NCBI GenBank assembly: GCA_017649945.1
Contig: JAGCFU010000058.1
Location: 1 to 53,394 of the forward strand
DNA from: Bacteroidales bacterium
GTDB lineage: Bacteria; Bacteroidota; Bacteroidia; Bacteroidales; F082
Length of the DNA stretch: 53,394 bases
Direction of reading: 5' to 3'
The notes beneath the pieces are model-generated. The model did no database searches, was not told the origin of the DNA, and saw only the letters and a program-made list of their open reading frames with translations. The translations under genes and the position numbers were made by a program. The first letter of the stretch is position 1; each line of letters begins with the position of its first letter. Shown here in pieces: positions 23,774 through 30,487 of this stretch.

Positions 23774-23802
23774 AAAAAAGCCCCAGAGAAGCTCTCTGAG
23801 GC
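23774..23802 (-). terminator. Terminator of the early/replication unit
   Basis: Minus strand: GCCTCAGAGA / TCTCTGGGGC stem (one mismatch), 3-nt loop, then six T. Confidence 0.82.
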
Positions 23803-23830
23803 ATTGTTTTACGATGCGTAATAGTTTCAA

Positions 23831-23982
23831 TTATGCGGACGTCATGTCCCCGAAATCGTTTTTCAGGTTTTGCAGCTCCCTGAGCACGTAAACAATGGAT
23901 TGGTTGTCCGACTGGAGCTTATTGATTGCCTATGGCCTTTATAGTGGCTGCGGAATGGCCTGAGAACGTCACGCAGTTTCAC
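23831..23982 (-). pseudogene. Frameshifted small ORF at the end of the early unit
   Basis: A GTG-started frame (VKLRDVLRPFRSHYKGH) stays coding-like for about 18 codons. A second frame then continues as INKLQSDNQSIVYVLREL to a stop at 23831. One frameshift near 23925 would join them into a protein of about 50 aa with a coiled-coil end. It may be a broken gene or programmed frameshift. Confidence 0.35.
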
Positions 23983-23990
23983 TTTTGCCG

Positions 23991-24242
23991 TTAATCAAGT
24001 TCAATGCCTTCAATCCTGGCACGAATCACGAGGATTGACAGATAATCTCGCATTGCTCGTAATTGTAGATCGTAGGTCTGATGCGGACAGGTCGGTTCAA
24101 AGTCCAATCTACCATCATCCCATTTTTTAATCATTTCTTCTAATTTACGATAACGGGTTTTAAGCTGGTATAATTCCGCTTTGAAACGCTCTTTGTAGTC
24201 GGGGCTGCACATCATTTCAGCCGTTTCTTTTAATTCTTTCAT
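23991..24242 (-). CDS. Small helical-hairpin phage protein (crAss001_48-related type)
   Basis: 83 aa: FKAELYQLKTRYRKLEEMI, FEPTCP, then LQLRAMRDYLSILVIRARI and the ending EGIEL. This pattern (YxxLKxRxxKLexM...CP...QLxAMxxYLxxLxxRAxIEGIEL) recurs in short proteins of Bacteroidales and Firmicutes phages annotated as crAss001_48-related, of unknown role. The two-helix shape recalls anti-CBASS cyclic-nucleotide sponges, but I cannot show homology. Confidence 0.65.
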   Translation of the reverse strand: MKELKETAEMMCSPDYKERFKAELYQLKTRYRKLEEMIKKWDDGRLDFEPTCPHQTYDLQLRAMRDYLSILVIRARIEGIELD

Positions 24243-24253
24243 ATATTTAATTT

Positions 24254-24778
24254 TTAAAAATTAGGGTCGTGTTCAGGAAATTTCATAAATACTAACCAAT
24301 GCGTTTTGCCACCTTTATTGCTTCTGTGTCCGTATAGTGGCTTTTGACTGCATAAATCCAATATTTCCGACAGTTTTACATCAGTTTCATTCCACTTAAA
24401 CACCAGTGTTCCATAAGGTTTCAGAACTCTCATACATTCTTTAAAGCCCTTCCGGATCATGTCACGCCAGTTACCTCTCAGACTTCCATATTTCTTTGCA
24501 AGCCATGAAGTTTCGCCAGCAGAAACCAGGTGCGGAGGATCAAAAACCACATGATAAAAAACTTCGTCAGAAAAAGGCAGATCTGTAAAATCGGCTACGA
24601 TATCGGGTTTAACCTCAAACTCTCTTTTTTGTAATCCATCTTTACTCTGCCATATAATCTGTTTTTCCATTACCCGCTTATCTATGTAAATAGTGTGCTT
24701 ATTTTGTTTGTCAAACCAAAATGTACGACCGCCACAGCAAGCGTCAAGTATAGTTTTTTGTATTAATTCTGTTTCCAT
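24254..24778 (-). CDS. DNA adenine/cytosine-N4 methyltransferase-like protein
   Basis: 174-aa class I SAM-dependent methyltransferase. Motif I is LDACCGGRTFWF, an acidic residue follows in IYIDKR, and motif IV is VVFDPPHL (DPPx, as in amino-methyltransferases). No separate target-recognition domain, so it is likely an orphan protecting or marking viral DNA. Its C-terminal 35 residues (LSEILDLCSQKPLYGHR) are echoed by the 39-aa ORF at 28213-28332. It lies between the primase gene and the 83-aa gene. Confidence 0.8.
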   Translation of the reverse strand: METELIQKTILDACCGGRTFWFDKQNKHTIYIDKRVMEKQIIWQSKDGLQKREFEVKPDIVADFTDLPFSDEVFYHVVFDPPHLVSAGETSWLAKKYGSLRGNWRDMIRKGFKECMRVLKPYGTLVFKWNETDVKLSEILDLCSQKPLYGHRSNKGGKTHWLVFMKFPEHDPNF

Positions 24779-24789
24779 GTTATTGATTT

Positions 24790-27558
24790 TTATCTTAAAA
24801 TATCATCGTCTTTATATCTCTCTTTAACTTCGTTGCCGACGGTTTTCATGTAGATGTAATACACCGTCTTCTCCATAACCTTTTTCACGATGCGGCCCGG
24901 TGTCGATTCCGGACAAAGCTCCGGAGGGTTGAGGCATTCAATATAATGGCTGTTGTTGCGCACAAACGACTGCAAAGCTCTGGTGAACTTCGACGACGAC
25001 CACAGTTTCAGTCCGGTGGCGGCCACAAAGTCGTTAAACACGTCGGTTTTACGCAGCATAACGTCAAGATTCGGGCCATCGGGCAGGAAATATCCCTCAG
25101 CCCATTCGTTGAATTGATCGCCCATGATTGAGAGGTTGATACGGCTGTAGATGTTTTTCAGATCGGCATACACGACCTTACCGCGCGCCTTTTCCTGAAG
25201 GAAAAACTGTAGGCAGTCGATGAGGAAATTTATATCGAGGTTCCACTGTTCCGGCGTGTAGTCGGAGCCAAACAGGTTACAGCCGAAGTCGTCGCTGATA
25301 CGGCGCGTTTCCTCGTAGTCGTTAAACTCGGTTTTCTGGTGGTAATAGTCACTCATTGGCACAAATAGAAGGCGGCGCAGCGTGCTTTCGTCGAAACGTG
25401 CCGGTGCGAAGTTTGACGTTATGGCGATTTTCGGGCTTTCCTCGAAACTCAGCTCCTTGGATTTTATATGCTTGGAGTTGACAATCATTGTGCCGGTGGC
25501 CAAGGTGTAGAAGCTGTCGAAATCGAAGTATTTTACAGCATCGTCGAGCCATAAAATATCGGTGTCCTCATCCACGCGCTCCAGATAGTGCTGGTTCTCG
25601 GTCAGATGGCGGTTGCGGCCGTCCAGATTTACGATATGTTTCAGAATTTTAATGGTCGCGCCTATGAAGCTCTTTCCGGATCCACCAGAAGAGGCCTCAT
25701 CGCCAAGCACGTTGTTCTCCAGCACCCAAACGATAAACGGCATTGACGGATCTTTGGCACTGTGCAGCAGGTAGCCGATGGCGTACATCTTAGCCAGGAG
25801 GCAGCGCGTCTGTTCAACAACTTCGTCATCGCTCAGATAGCTGCCGTCGATGGCGAACTTGAACTCGTCGCGATAGCTGGTGTCACCGGCCAGCTGTGCG
25901 GCCTCAAACTCCTTGCGCCAGTGCAGACGGCTTGAGTTGATACAGAAGCGGAAAAACAGCGAGCTTTTGTCGCGGATGGTGAAGTCCATACGGCCGTCGG
26001 TGTCGGTAACGGTGAACGACGGCTCCAGCCGTTTGAACCGGTGGCGGCACACGTTTTCCTCCCATATATCAAAAGCCTTGCATTTGCGCACCTCGGCTGC
26101 CGTAACCTCCAGACTCTCATTCTCGAAACGGAAAAACTGGCTGTTGGCGGTGTGGTTTCTAAAATTCAGCCTGTCGTTCACGATAGGCAGCGAGTCAATC
26201 ACTCCGGCCACGAAGCGCGAAGTTATGATGCTCCGGCGCACATCGAGCGAAATGTAGTATTTTTTACAATAGTCGTTCAAGAAGTCGCGTATATTGTTGG
26301 CTGTCACCTCTTTAACAACATTGTCATCTGATACCAGTATGATGCGCTCTTTCATGGTCTGAGGATCGACAAGGCGTGCGTATCCGTTAAGCTCCAAAAA
26401 CCACAACAAGCTCAGAACATCAAGTTTTGTCCGGAGGCCTTCTTTAGTCTTTTCCACAGTCCAGAACTCGCATTTCTTAGCCGTATCGACCAGCTTCTGG
26501 AACTCACGAGGCGACGAGTTGAACTCGCACCAGTCGCGCATATCCTTACAGGGGTTTCCGCGACGGTCGCGGTGATGTAGGAGGGTTTCAGGGAGTTCGA
26601 TGGTGTGTATTGCCAGATACTTCAATGCCACAATCTTAGCCCTGGCGCGTCCGGTCGCGTCAATGTCCGGAAGGTTGCATACCTTTTCGCACATTCCCTG
26701 AAGCGAGTGGAACGTGCCAGGTGTGAGGTCGGCGGTTTCACTGTTGAGCCATATCGGATGAAAACCGCGCGACTTGCAGCAAACAGCGTCGCGCTCACCT
26801 GAGCAGATCACCACTTCGGGCAGCTTTGTAGGCTTACGTTTGCCTTCCTCCTCCTCGTCGTTCTCATGGTCGGCCACAAACTTAGCGTGTGCCTTCTTGA
26901 GCTCCCAGAGGCCATTAACATAGTCAGCCTCCGTCTTGCCAAGGTAGATGAAGCGGAACTCCTTTTTAGGCTCCAAAGGTTTCAGAATTTTATAAAAAGA
27001 TTCTCCGGCGGCGTGGCACTCGCGCATGAAAATCGGGAAATTTTCGTTGCTATATACGGTTGTAGTCTTGCGGTTTTTCGTCATCCGGTACCACGACAGC
27101 GCAGAGAAATTCAGAGCTTCAGCATGTTCCTCTTTGACTCCGTTGCCGAGCACTCGCAGCTCATCAGCGGTGAACTCATGTGTCTCGAAGTCAAAATCCC
27201 CCTCCTTTTCCTGTTCTGTCGCCGGCCGTGACTCCACCTGGGCGCGGTTGGTGTTCTCGTCGAGGCGGTTATCGACGCCGTAGCGAGCCGCCAGTGTAGA
27301 TAGAGCCTCGTTGAACTCCACATTTTCCTCTCTCATCACTATATCGATAGGACTCCTGGCATGATCTGAGTCGCCAAAATCGGTTACACGCCACACGCCT
27401 TTTATCTTTTTAAGATAAGCTGAAGGCGCGGACTCCTGGCGTATCGAAAAGCCTTTGTTCGGACGATCCACGCTGTCTGAGGCCTGCGGATAGTACGATA
27501 AAATAATGTCGAGGCCGTCGTTTGTGGCCCGGTATATCTCGCCTAAAATGTCTTTCAT
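24790..27558 (-). CDS. Primase-helicase: Toprim primase fused to SF3 (D5-like) helicase
   Basis: 922 aa, the replication protein of the element. The N-terminal ~100 residues look like a DnaG-type DNA-binding unit lacking zinc cysteines (WRVTDFGDSDHARSPID). The Toprim core has VVICSGERDA (about 249-257) and LPDIDATGRA (about 296-305). The helicase has Walker A GGSGKS (about 625-630), Walker B ILWLDDAV (about 668-675), motif C AITSNF (about 712-717) and an Arg-finger-like STLRRL. No family A/B polymerase is in the element, so host polymerase is needed. ATG overlaps the upstream stop (TAATG). Confidence 0.88.
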   Translation of the reverse strand: MKDILGEIYRATNDGLDIILSYYPQASDSVDRPNKGFSIRQESAPSAYLKKIKGVWRVTDFGDSDHARSPIDIVMREENVEFNEALSTLAARYGVDNRLDENTNRAQVESRPATEQEKEGDFDFETHEFTADELRVLGNGVKEEHAEALNFSALSWYRMTKNRKTTTVYSNENFPIFMRECHAAGESFYKILKPLEPKKEFRFIYLGKTEADYVNGLWELKKAHAKFVADHENDEEEEGKRKPTKLPEVVICSGERDAVCCKSRGFHPIWLNSETADLTPGTFHSLQGMCEKVCNLPDIDATGRARAKIVALKYLAIHTIELPETLLHHRDRRGNPCKDMRDWCEFNSSPREFQKLVDTAKKCEFWTVEKTKEGLRTKLDVLSLLWFLELNGYARLVDPQTMKERIILVSDDNVVKEVTANNIRDFLNDYCKKYYISLDVRRSIITSRFVAGVIDSLPIVNDRLNFRNHTANSQFFRFENESLEVTAAEVRKCKAFDIWEENVCRHRFKRLEPSFTVTDTDGRMDFTIRDKSSLFFRFCINSSRLHWRKEFEAAQLAGDTSYRDEFKFAIDGSYLSDDEVVEQTRCLLAKMYAIGYLLHSAKDPSMPFIVWVLENNVLGDEASSGGSGKSFIGATIKILKHIVNLDGRNRHLTENQHYLERVDEDTDILWLDDAVKYFDFDSFYTLATGTMIVNSKHIKSKELSFEESPKIAITSNFAPARFDESTLRRLLFVPMSDYYHQKTEFNDYEETRRISDDFGCNLFGSDYTPEQWNLDINFLIDCLQFFLQEKARGKVVYADLKNIYSRINLSIMGDQFNEWAEGYFLPDGPNLDVMLRKTDVFNDFVAATGLKLWSSSKFTRALQSFVRNNSHYIECLNPPELCPESTPGRIVKKVMEKTVYYIYMKTVGNEVKERYKDDDILR

Positions 27559-27758
27559 TATTCAAATATTTTTTCGTTAAAAAACTCCTCGATCTTCTGT
27601 CGGTCTTTAATGGTGATAAACGTGTTGCCGTGCAGTTTGCGCTGATACGTCCAGTAACTCCAGTCCATGTGTTTGCACAGCTTATCGCGAGTCTTGCCGT
27701 AATCCTTATGCGGCAGCGACTGCATGTGGGCGTAGAATTTTTTTGATATATCACTCAT
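27558..27758 (-). CDS. Small HTH-like early protein (66 aa)
   Basis: Helical; WSYWTYQRKLHGNTFITIKD resembles a helix-turn-helix with a short recognition part. The end FFNEKIFE resembles LFGNKVFE of the 67-aa protein at 28329-28532, so they may be paralogues. Stop overlaps the primase ATG. Possibly a loader or copy regulator of the primase. Confidence 0.6.
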   Translation of the reverse strand: MSDISKKFYAHMQSLPHKDYGKTRDKLCKHMDWSYWTYQRKLHGNTFITIKDRQKIEEFFNEKIFE

Positions 27759-27760
27759 AA

Positions 27761-28210
27761 TTAAAACAGTGTTAATTGTTTTGGATTATAGAAATCTTTG
27801 TATTCGCGAACTTTCTTGAGAAAATGCTGATATTCCCTAATCTTCGGTGTGCGGCTAACTTTATTTCCATTATCATCATATTCTTCAGTATCTGAATTTC
27901 CAATTCTATGATTAAGATCTCTTTCAAGTTTCAATAAATAATGATATATCAATTCATTTTCATTATCAAAACCCTCTTTGGCATTACCGACATACGCCCC
28001 TTCAAATGCACCACCTTCAACAATCCAATAATTAATGGTTCCGTATAATTTCGCATCTTTGTATTTCGACATGCTGATTTCAAAAAAGTTGGGACCGTAA
28101 TTACGCCCGTGTTTATAACTAAGCAGCACTTGTCGATTAATACAGACGCGGTTTTCATTGTATTTAAAACCATGATATGTCTCGACCGTATCTCCTAATC
28201 TATCTTTCAT
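27761..28210 (-). CDS. Unknown early protein (149 aa)
   Basis: The ATG at 28210 is chosen over a TTG six bases upstream. Soluble, mixed alpha/beta N-terminal part (NRQVLLSYKHGRNYGP) and a helical C-terminus (IREYQHFLKKVREYK). Family not recognised. AT-rich relative to the late genes. Confidence 0.6.
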   Translation of the reverse strand: MKDRLGDTVETYHGFKYNENRVCINRQVLLSYKHGRNYGPNFFEISMSKYKDAKLYGTINYWIVEGGAFEGAYVGNAKEGFDNENELIYHYLLKLERDLNHRIGNSDTEEYDDNGNKVSRTPKIREYQHFLKKVREYKDFYNPKQLTLF

Positions 28211-28212
28211 AA

Positions 28213-28332
28213 TCAATCAATTTTCATAAAACAACACCAAATAGTACCGCCGCTTTTGGTTCTATGACCGAATAACGGCTTTTGTTCAAATAAATCTAAA
28301 ACAGTGGATAATTTAATATCGTCAGTTCTCAT
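28213..28332 (-). pseudogene. 39-aa copy of the methyltransferase C-terminus
   Basis: The predicted peptide runs LSTVLDLFEQKPLFGHR and ends GGTIWCCFMKID. It matches the end of the methyltransferase at 24254-24778 (LSEILDLCSQKPLYGHR ... GGKTHWLVFMKF) over about 35 residues. Catalytic motifs are absent. It is either a relic of a second methyltransferase replaced by recombination or a short protein kept for the C-terminal fold. ATGA overlap with the upstream gene suggests it is translated. Confidence 0.6.
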
Positions 28333-28532
28333 TTTTTCACCTCCTCAAAAACTTTGTTTCCAAACAGGCTTTCACTCACATTATTAATAATGGTGTGATA
28401 TTTCGCCGGTACATCTACGCGGTCGCGAATCCAAAGACTCCAGGTTGCTCGCGTCACATTGCACTCCTTCATACAAGTATTTCTAAAGGTAGCGTAATCG
28501 AAAATGTTAAGTGTTTTAATAAATTCTCGCAT
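28329..28532 (-). CDS. Small HTH-like early regulator (67 aa), first early gene
   Basis: Helical; RNTCMKECNVTRATWSLWIR fits a Cro-like helix-turn-helix. It starts the minus-strand early unit and faces the repressor gene, the usual place of a Cro-type lytic regulator. Confidence 0.6.
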   Translation of the reverse strand: MREFIKTLNIFDYATFRNTCMKECNVTRATWSLWIRDRVDVPAKYHTIINNVSESLFGNKVFEEVKK

Positions 28533-28558
28533 ACAACATTGTTTAATATTTGACGTTG

Positions 28559-28566
28559 CAAATGTA
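28559..28566 (-). promoter_or_regulatory. Early promoter (-7 box)
   Basis: Minus-strand TACATTTG followed by CA, 27 bp before the ATG at 28532. It faces the repressor promoter about 90 bp away. Confidence 0.6.
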
Positions 28567-28573
28567 TAAAATA

Positions 28574-28635
28574 TTTTAACACGTGTGCAAAAATATGTAA
28601 CATTTTGTTAAAAAATTTTTAACACAATTTTTAAC
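28574..28635. promoter_or_regulatory. Operator region between the divergent promoters
   Basis: Contains three direct TTTTAAC units (28574, 28617, 28629), a near-perfect palindrome GTTAAAAAATTTTTAAC (28607-28623) and the 8-bp palindrome ACACGTGT (28579-28586). These are plausible sites for the XRE repressor and the Cro-like protein. Confidence 0.5.
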
Positions 28636-28654
28636 TTATTGATAATCATTTAAT

Positions 28655-28662
28655 TAAATTTG
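28655..28662 (+). promoter_or_regulatory. Repressor promoter (-7 box)
   Basis: TAAATTTG ends only 5 bp before the repressor ATG (28668), so the transcript should start at or within a few bases of the start codon: a leaderless mRNA. Confidence 0.6.
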
Positions 28663-28667
28663 TATTT

Positions 28668-28994
28668 ATGGAAAAGAAAATTGGTCAAATTATCGAAGAA
28701 CGTTTACGCGCTCAAAATGTGAATGTTACGGAGTTCGCTAAAAAGCTCCATACTCGCCGAGAAAATGTTTACGACATTTTTAAACGCGAAAATATTGACA
28801 TTGAACTGTTAAAAAAAATCGGACACTTATTAAACTACGATTTTTTTCAAGATCTGCTGGAGCCATCTACCGTACATGAAATAATGTTGCGCAATGCAAT
28901 GACAAATAAAGTGTACGTCGAATTGGATCTGACACCAGAACAGGTCAAGAGCTTAGGAATTGAGGATAAAGTATTAACGAAATTAAAAGAATGA
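28668..28994 (+). CDS. XRE-family repressor of the provirus
   Basis: 108 aa. The N-terminal HTH (about residues 10-65) includes VTEFAKKLHTRRENVYDIF, a lambda-Cro/CI-type fold; the C-terminal third (LDLTPEQVKSLG) is a short tail without a peptidase domain, so no RecA-driven self-cleavage is expected. Divergent from the early unit and first gene of the plus-strand lysogeny unit. It probably binds the operator at 28574-28635. Confidence 0.8.
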   Translation: MEKKIGQIIEERLRAQNVNVTEFAKKLHTRRENVYDIFKRENIDIELLKKIGHLLNYDFFQDLLEPSTVHEIMLRNAMTNKVYVELDLTPEQVKSLGIEDKVLTKLKE

Positions 28995-28995
28995 T

Positions 28996-29307
28996 ATGGA
29001 TTTCAAAGAACTTCCCAAATATATAATATATAATACCAGATACGATCAGTATTTTTACCATCCCATAATCTTTAAATGGGAATGGGATGGTTGGCCGCAC
29101 GCTTATTACGCCATGTATGCCAGATTTTATCCCACGTCAGGTTTTATTAATCCATCACAAGTGCTGTTTTATGCTAAATCTCCTACCTACAATGAGGTAG
29201 TTGAAAAATTCCATAAAAAATATACTGAAATGGCTAAGTTTGTAAAAGGGAACATCTGGATGGGCGAGCCACCATTAAAAATAGATTTGTCAGATAAAAA
29301 CTTATAA
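28996..29307 (+). CDS. Unknown aromatic-rich lysogeny-unit protein (103 aa)
   Basis: Rich in Tyr, Phe and Trp (FKWEWDGWPHAYYAMYARFY). Starts 1 bp after the repressor stop, so it is coexpressed in the lysogen. No membrane span or known family. Candidate superinfection or host-benefit factor. Confidence 0.55.
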   Translation: MDFKELPKYIIYNTRYDQYFYHPIIFKWEWDGWPHAYYAMYARFYPTSGFINPSQVLFYAKSPTYNEVVEKFHKKYTEMAKFVKGNIWMGEPPLKIDLSDKNL

Positions 29308-29309
29308 TT

Positions 29310-30146
29310 ATGTGTAGCGAAGATGATAGAACCAAAAAGAAGAAAGATGATAAATCCGACAAAAATAACCAGCACTGCGACATGATAACCGCTTTTTATT
29401 GTGCGTTTATTGTGTTGGAAGCCGTACTAACCGCCGTAATAGCCATCAATGTAAAATCAATAGGTGATAATTCTTTGGTTTTAGCTTTTATTGGAATTTT
29501 GGCAACTTTTGTCGTCATTAGCAATTATGCTCAAATGCTTGAAATAAGACACAGAGCCGAGAAAGAGATAGATAAAATTAAATATGAAGTTAGCGAAATA
29601 AATAAAAAACTGAAATTAGAAGAAAGTGTTAACAATAGGCTTACTTCGTTATTCTTTACGGATTTAAATATTATTGAACAGAAAGTAAATAATACAAAAA
29701 ATGAAGAAGAAAGGCTTTTTTTGCTGGATAAATTATTTGTATATAAAGACGCCGACGATGAACAAATTAAAACTAAAGTATCCAGAATATTATATGGTTG
29801 TATTTTAGACAGTAATATATCTGAAAAAATTGCCGAAAAGATATATAACATATCATCCATATATATGCCTATGCAAAACCGCGATAATATGATTTTGGTT
29901 AATATGTATTTGATAGGTTATGGTATGCTGGCGGTGGCAATTGAAAATAATCCCAAGGTTGCCGAATATGGTTATTTAATTATAAAAAGATACACAATTA
30001 TTACAAATGACATTAAAACAGTTAGAGATGATTTATCCAGTTTAAAAGAAAAGACTAACGATAGGGCAAAAACAATCATTGATAAATATTTAGTTGGTTT
30101 ACAAAAGCTCGGTTTGGATAATTCTTATAATATAAAAAATGTCTGA
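29310..30146 (+). CDS. Two-span membrane protein with coiled coil, lysogeny cargo
   Basis: 278 aa. Charged N-terminus, two membrane spans (about residues 20-45 and 50-70; FYCAFIVLEAVLTAVIAI), a coiled coil (about 75-125) and a helical cytoplasmic domain. AT-rich, unlike the late genes. Family not recognised. Expressed with the repressor just inside attR, the typical place for superinfection exclusion or anti-phage cargo; this role is inferred from place only. Confidence 0.6.
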   Translation: MCSEDDRTKKKKDDKSDKNNQHCDMITAFYCAFIVLEAVLTAVIAINVKSIGDNSLVLAFIGILATFVVISNYAQMLEIRHRAEKEIDKIKYEVSEINKKLKLEESVNNRLTSLFFTDLNIIEQKVNNTKNEEERLFLLDKLFVYKDADDEQIKTKVSRILYGCILDSNISEKIAEKIYNISSIYMPMQNRDNMILVNMYLIGYGMLAVAIENNPKVAEYGYLIIKRYTIITNDIKTVRDDLSSLKEKTNDRAKTIIDKYLVGLQKLGLDNSYNIKNV

Positions 30147-30289
30147 GGTAAAAATCTTCATGCAGATCTGCTCTTAATTCCCCAAATCTGGTCGAAAATA
30201 ACCCAACAACAGTGTGGAATTTTAAAAAAAAGAAAAACAGATCTTTGGAATTACCAGCAAATAATGCGAGCCATGAGTGCTTTCGCCGT

Positions 30290-30301
30290 GGCAGCAACGG
30301 G
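30290..30301 (+). repeat. Candidate integrase arm-type site, right
   Basis: Second copy of GGCAGCAACGGG (other at 7027-7038), 80 bp from attR. The region 30147-30380 has no convincing gene; it also holds a GCCGT/ACGGC inverted pair around this site. Confidence 0.4.
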
Positions 30302-30380
30302 GCAAAAAACGGCTAAAATCGCGAAAAATTGAAAATTAAACAAATGACAATCAACGACTTAGAAAATAAAAAACGGTCTG

Positions 30381-30407
30381 ATGAGTTCAATTCTCATCCC
30401 CGCTACA
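30381..30407 (+). repeat. attR (27-bp core)
   Basis: Exact copy of attL; carries the orphan 3' end of tRNA-Met. Host sequence resumes at 30408. Confidence 0.92.
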
Positions 30408-30416
30408 AAAATAAAA

Positions 30417-30445
30417 GCGAGACTGAAAATCAGTTTCGCTTTTTT
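30417..30445 (+). terminator. Original tRNA-Met terminator, displaced by the provirus
   Basis: GCGAGACTGA / TCAGTTTCGC stem with a 3-nt loop and a T-run. It lies 10 bp after attR, so before integration it followed tRNA-Met directly; it is now 23.4 kb away. Confidence 0.8.
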
Positions 30446-30465
30446 GTTTTTTCCAAAAATGTTTT

Positions 30466-30473
30466 TAACTTTG
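30466..30473 (+). promoter_or_regulatory. -7 box of the PNGase F-like gene
   Basis: TAACTTTG followed by CA, 15 bp before the ATG at 30488. It is host sequence outside attR, so the gene does not depend on provirus transcription. Confidence 0.55.
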
Positions 30474-30487
30474 CAAAAAATTTTCTT

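Larger units (their letters stand above)
23069..23990. other. 900-bp gap between early and packaging units
   Basis: Holds, in order, a leader, the packaging promoter, a candidate iteron origin, the early-unit terminator and a frameshifted small ORF. Other open frames here are short, unlike coding sequence and lie across the repeats. Confidence 0.7.
6946..30407. mobile_element. Integrated tailless-type provirus with a DGR (23.4 kb)
   Basis: Bounded by 27-bp direct repeats of the tRNA-Met 3' end, with a tyrosine integrase next to attL. Contents are an immunity unit, primase-helicase, methyltransferase, packaging-type ATPase, candidate capsid protein, eleven single-span membrane proteins in one 5.4-kb block, GH24 lysozyme, spike-like proteins, a complete DGR, and holin/spanin candidates. 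No terminase, portal, protease, tail tube or tape measure is visible, which argues against a tailed phage. No conjugation or relaxase genes are visible either. A membrane-containing icosahedral virus is inferred. Confidence 0.85.

Noticed and set aside
6946-30407. Tailed prophage or conjugative element
   Set aside because: No terminase, portal, HK97-type capsid, tail tube, tape measure, relaxase, VirB4 or TraG-like gene is visible over 23 kb, while many single-span proteins and a small packaging-type ATPase are.
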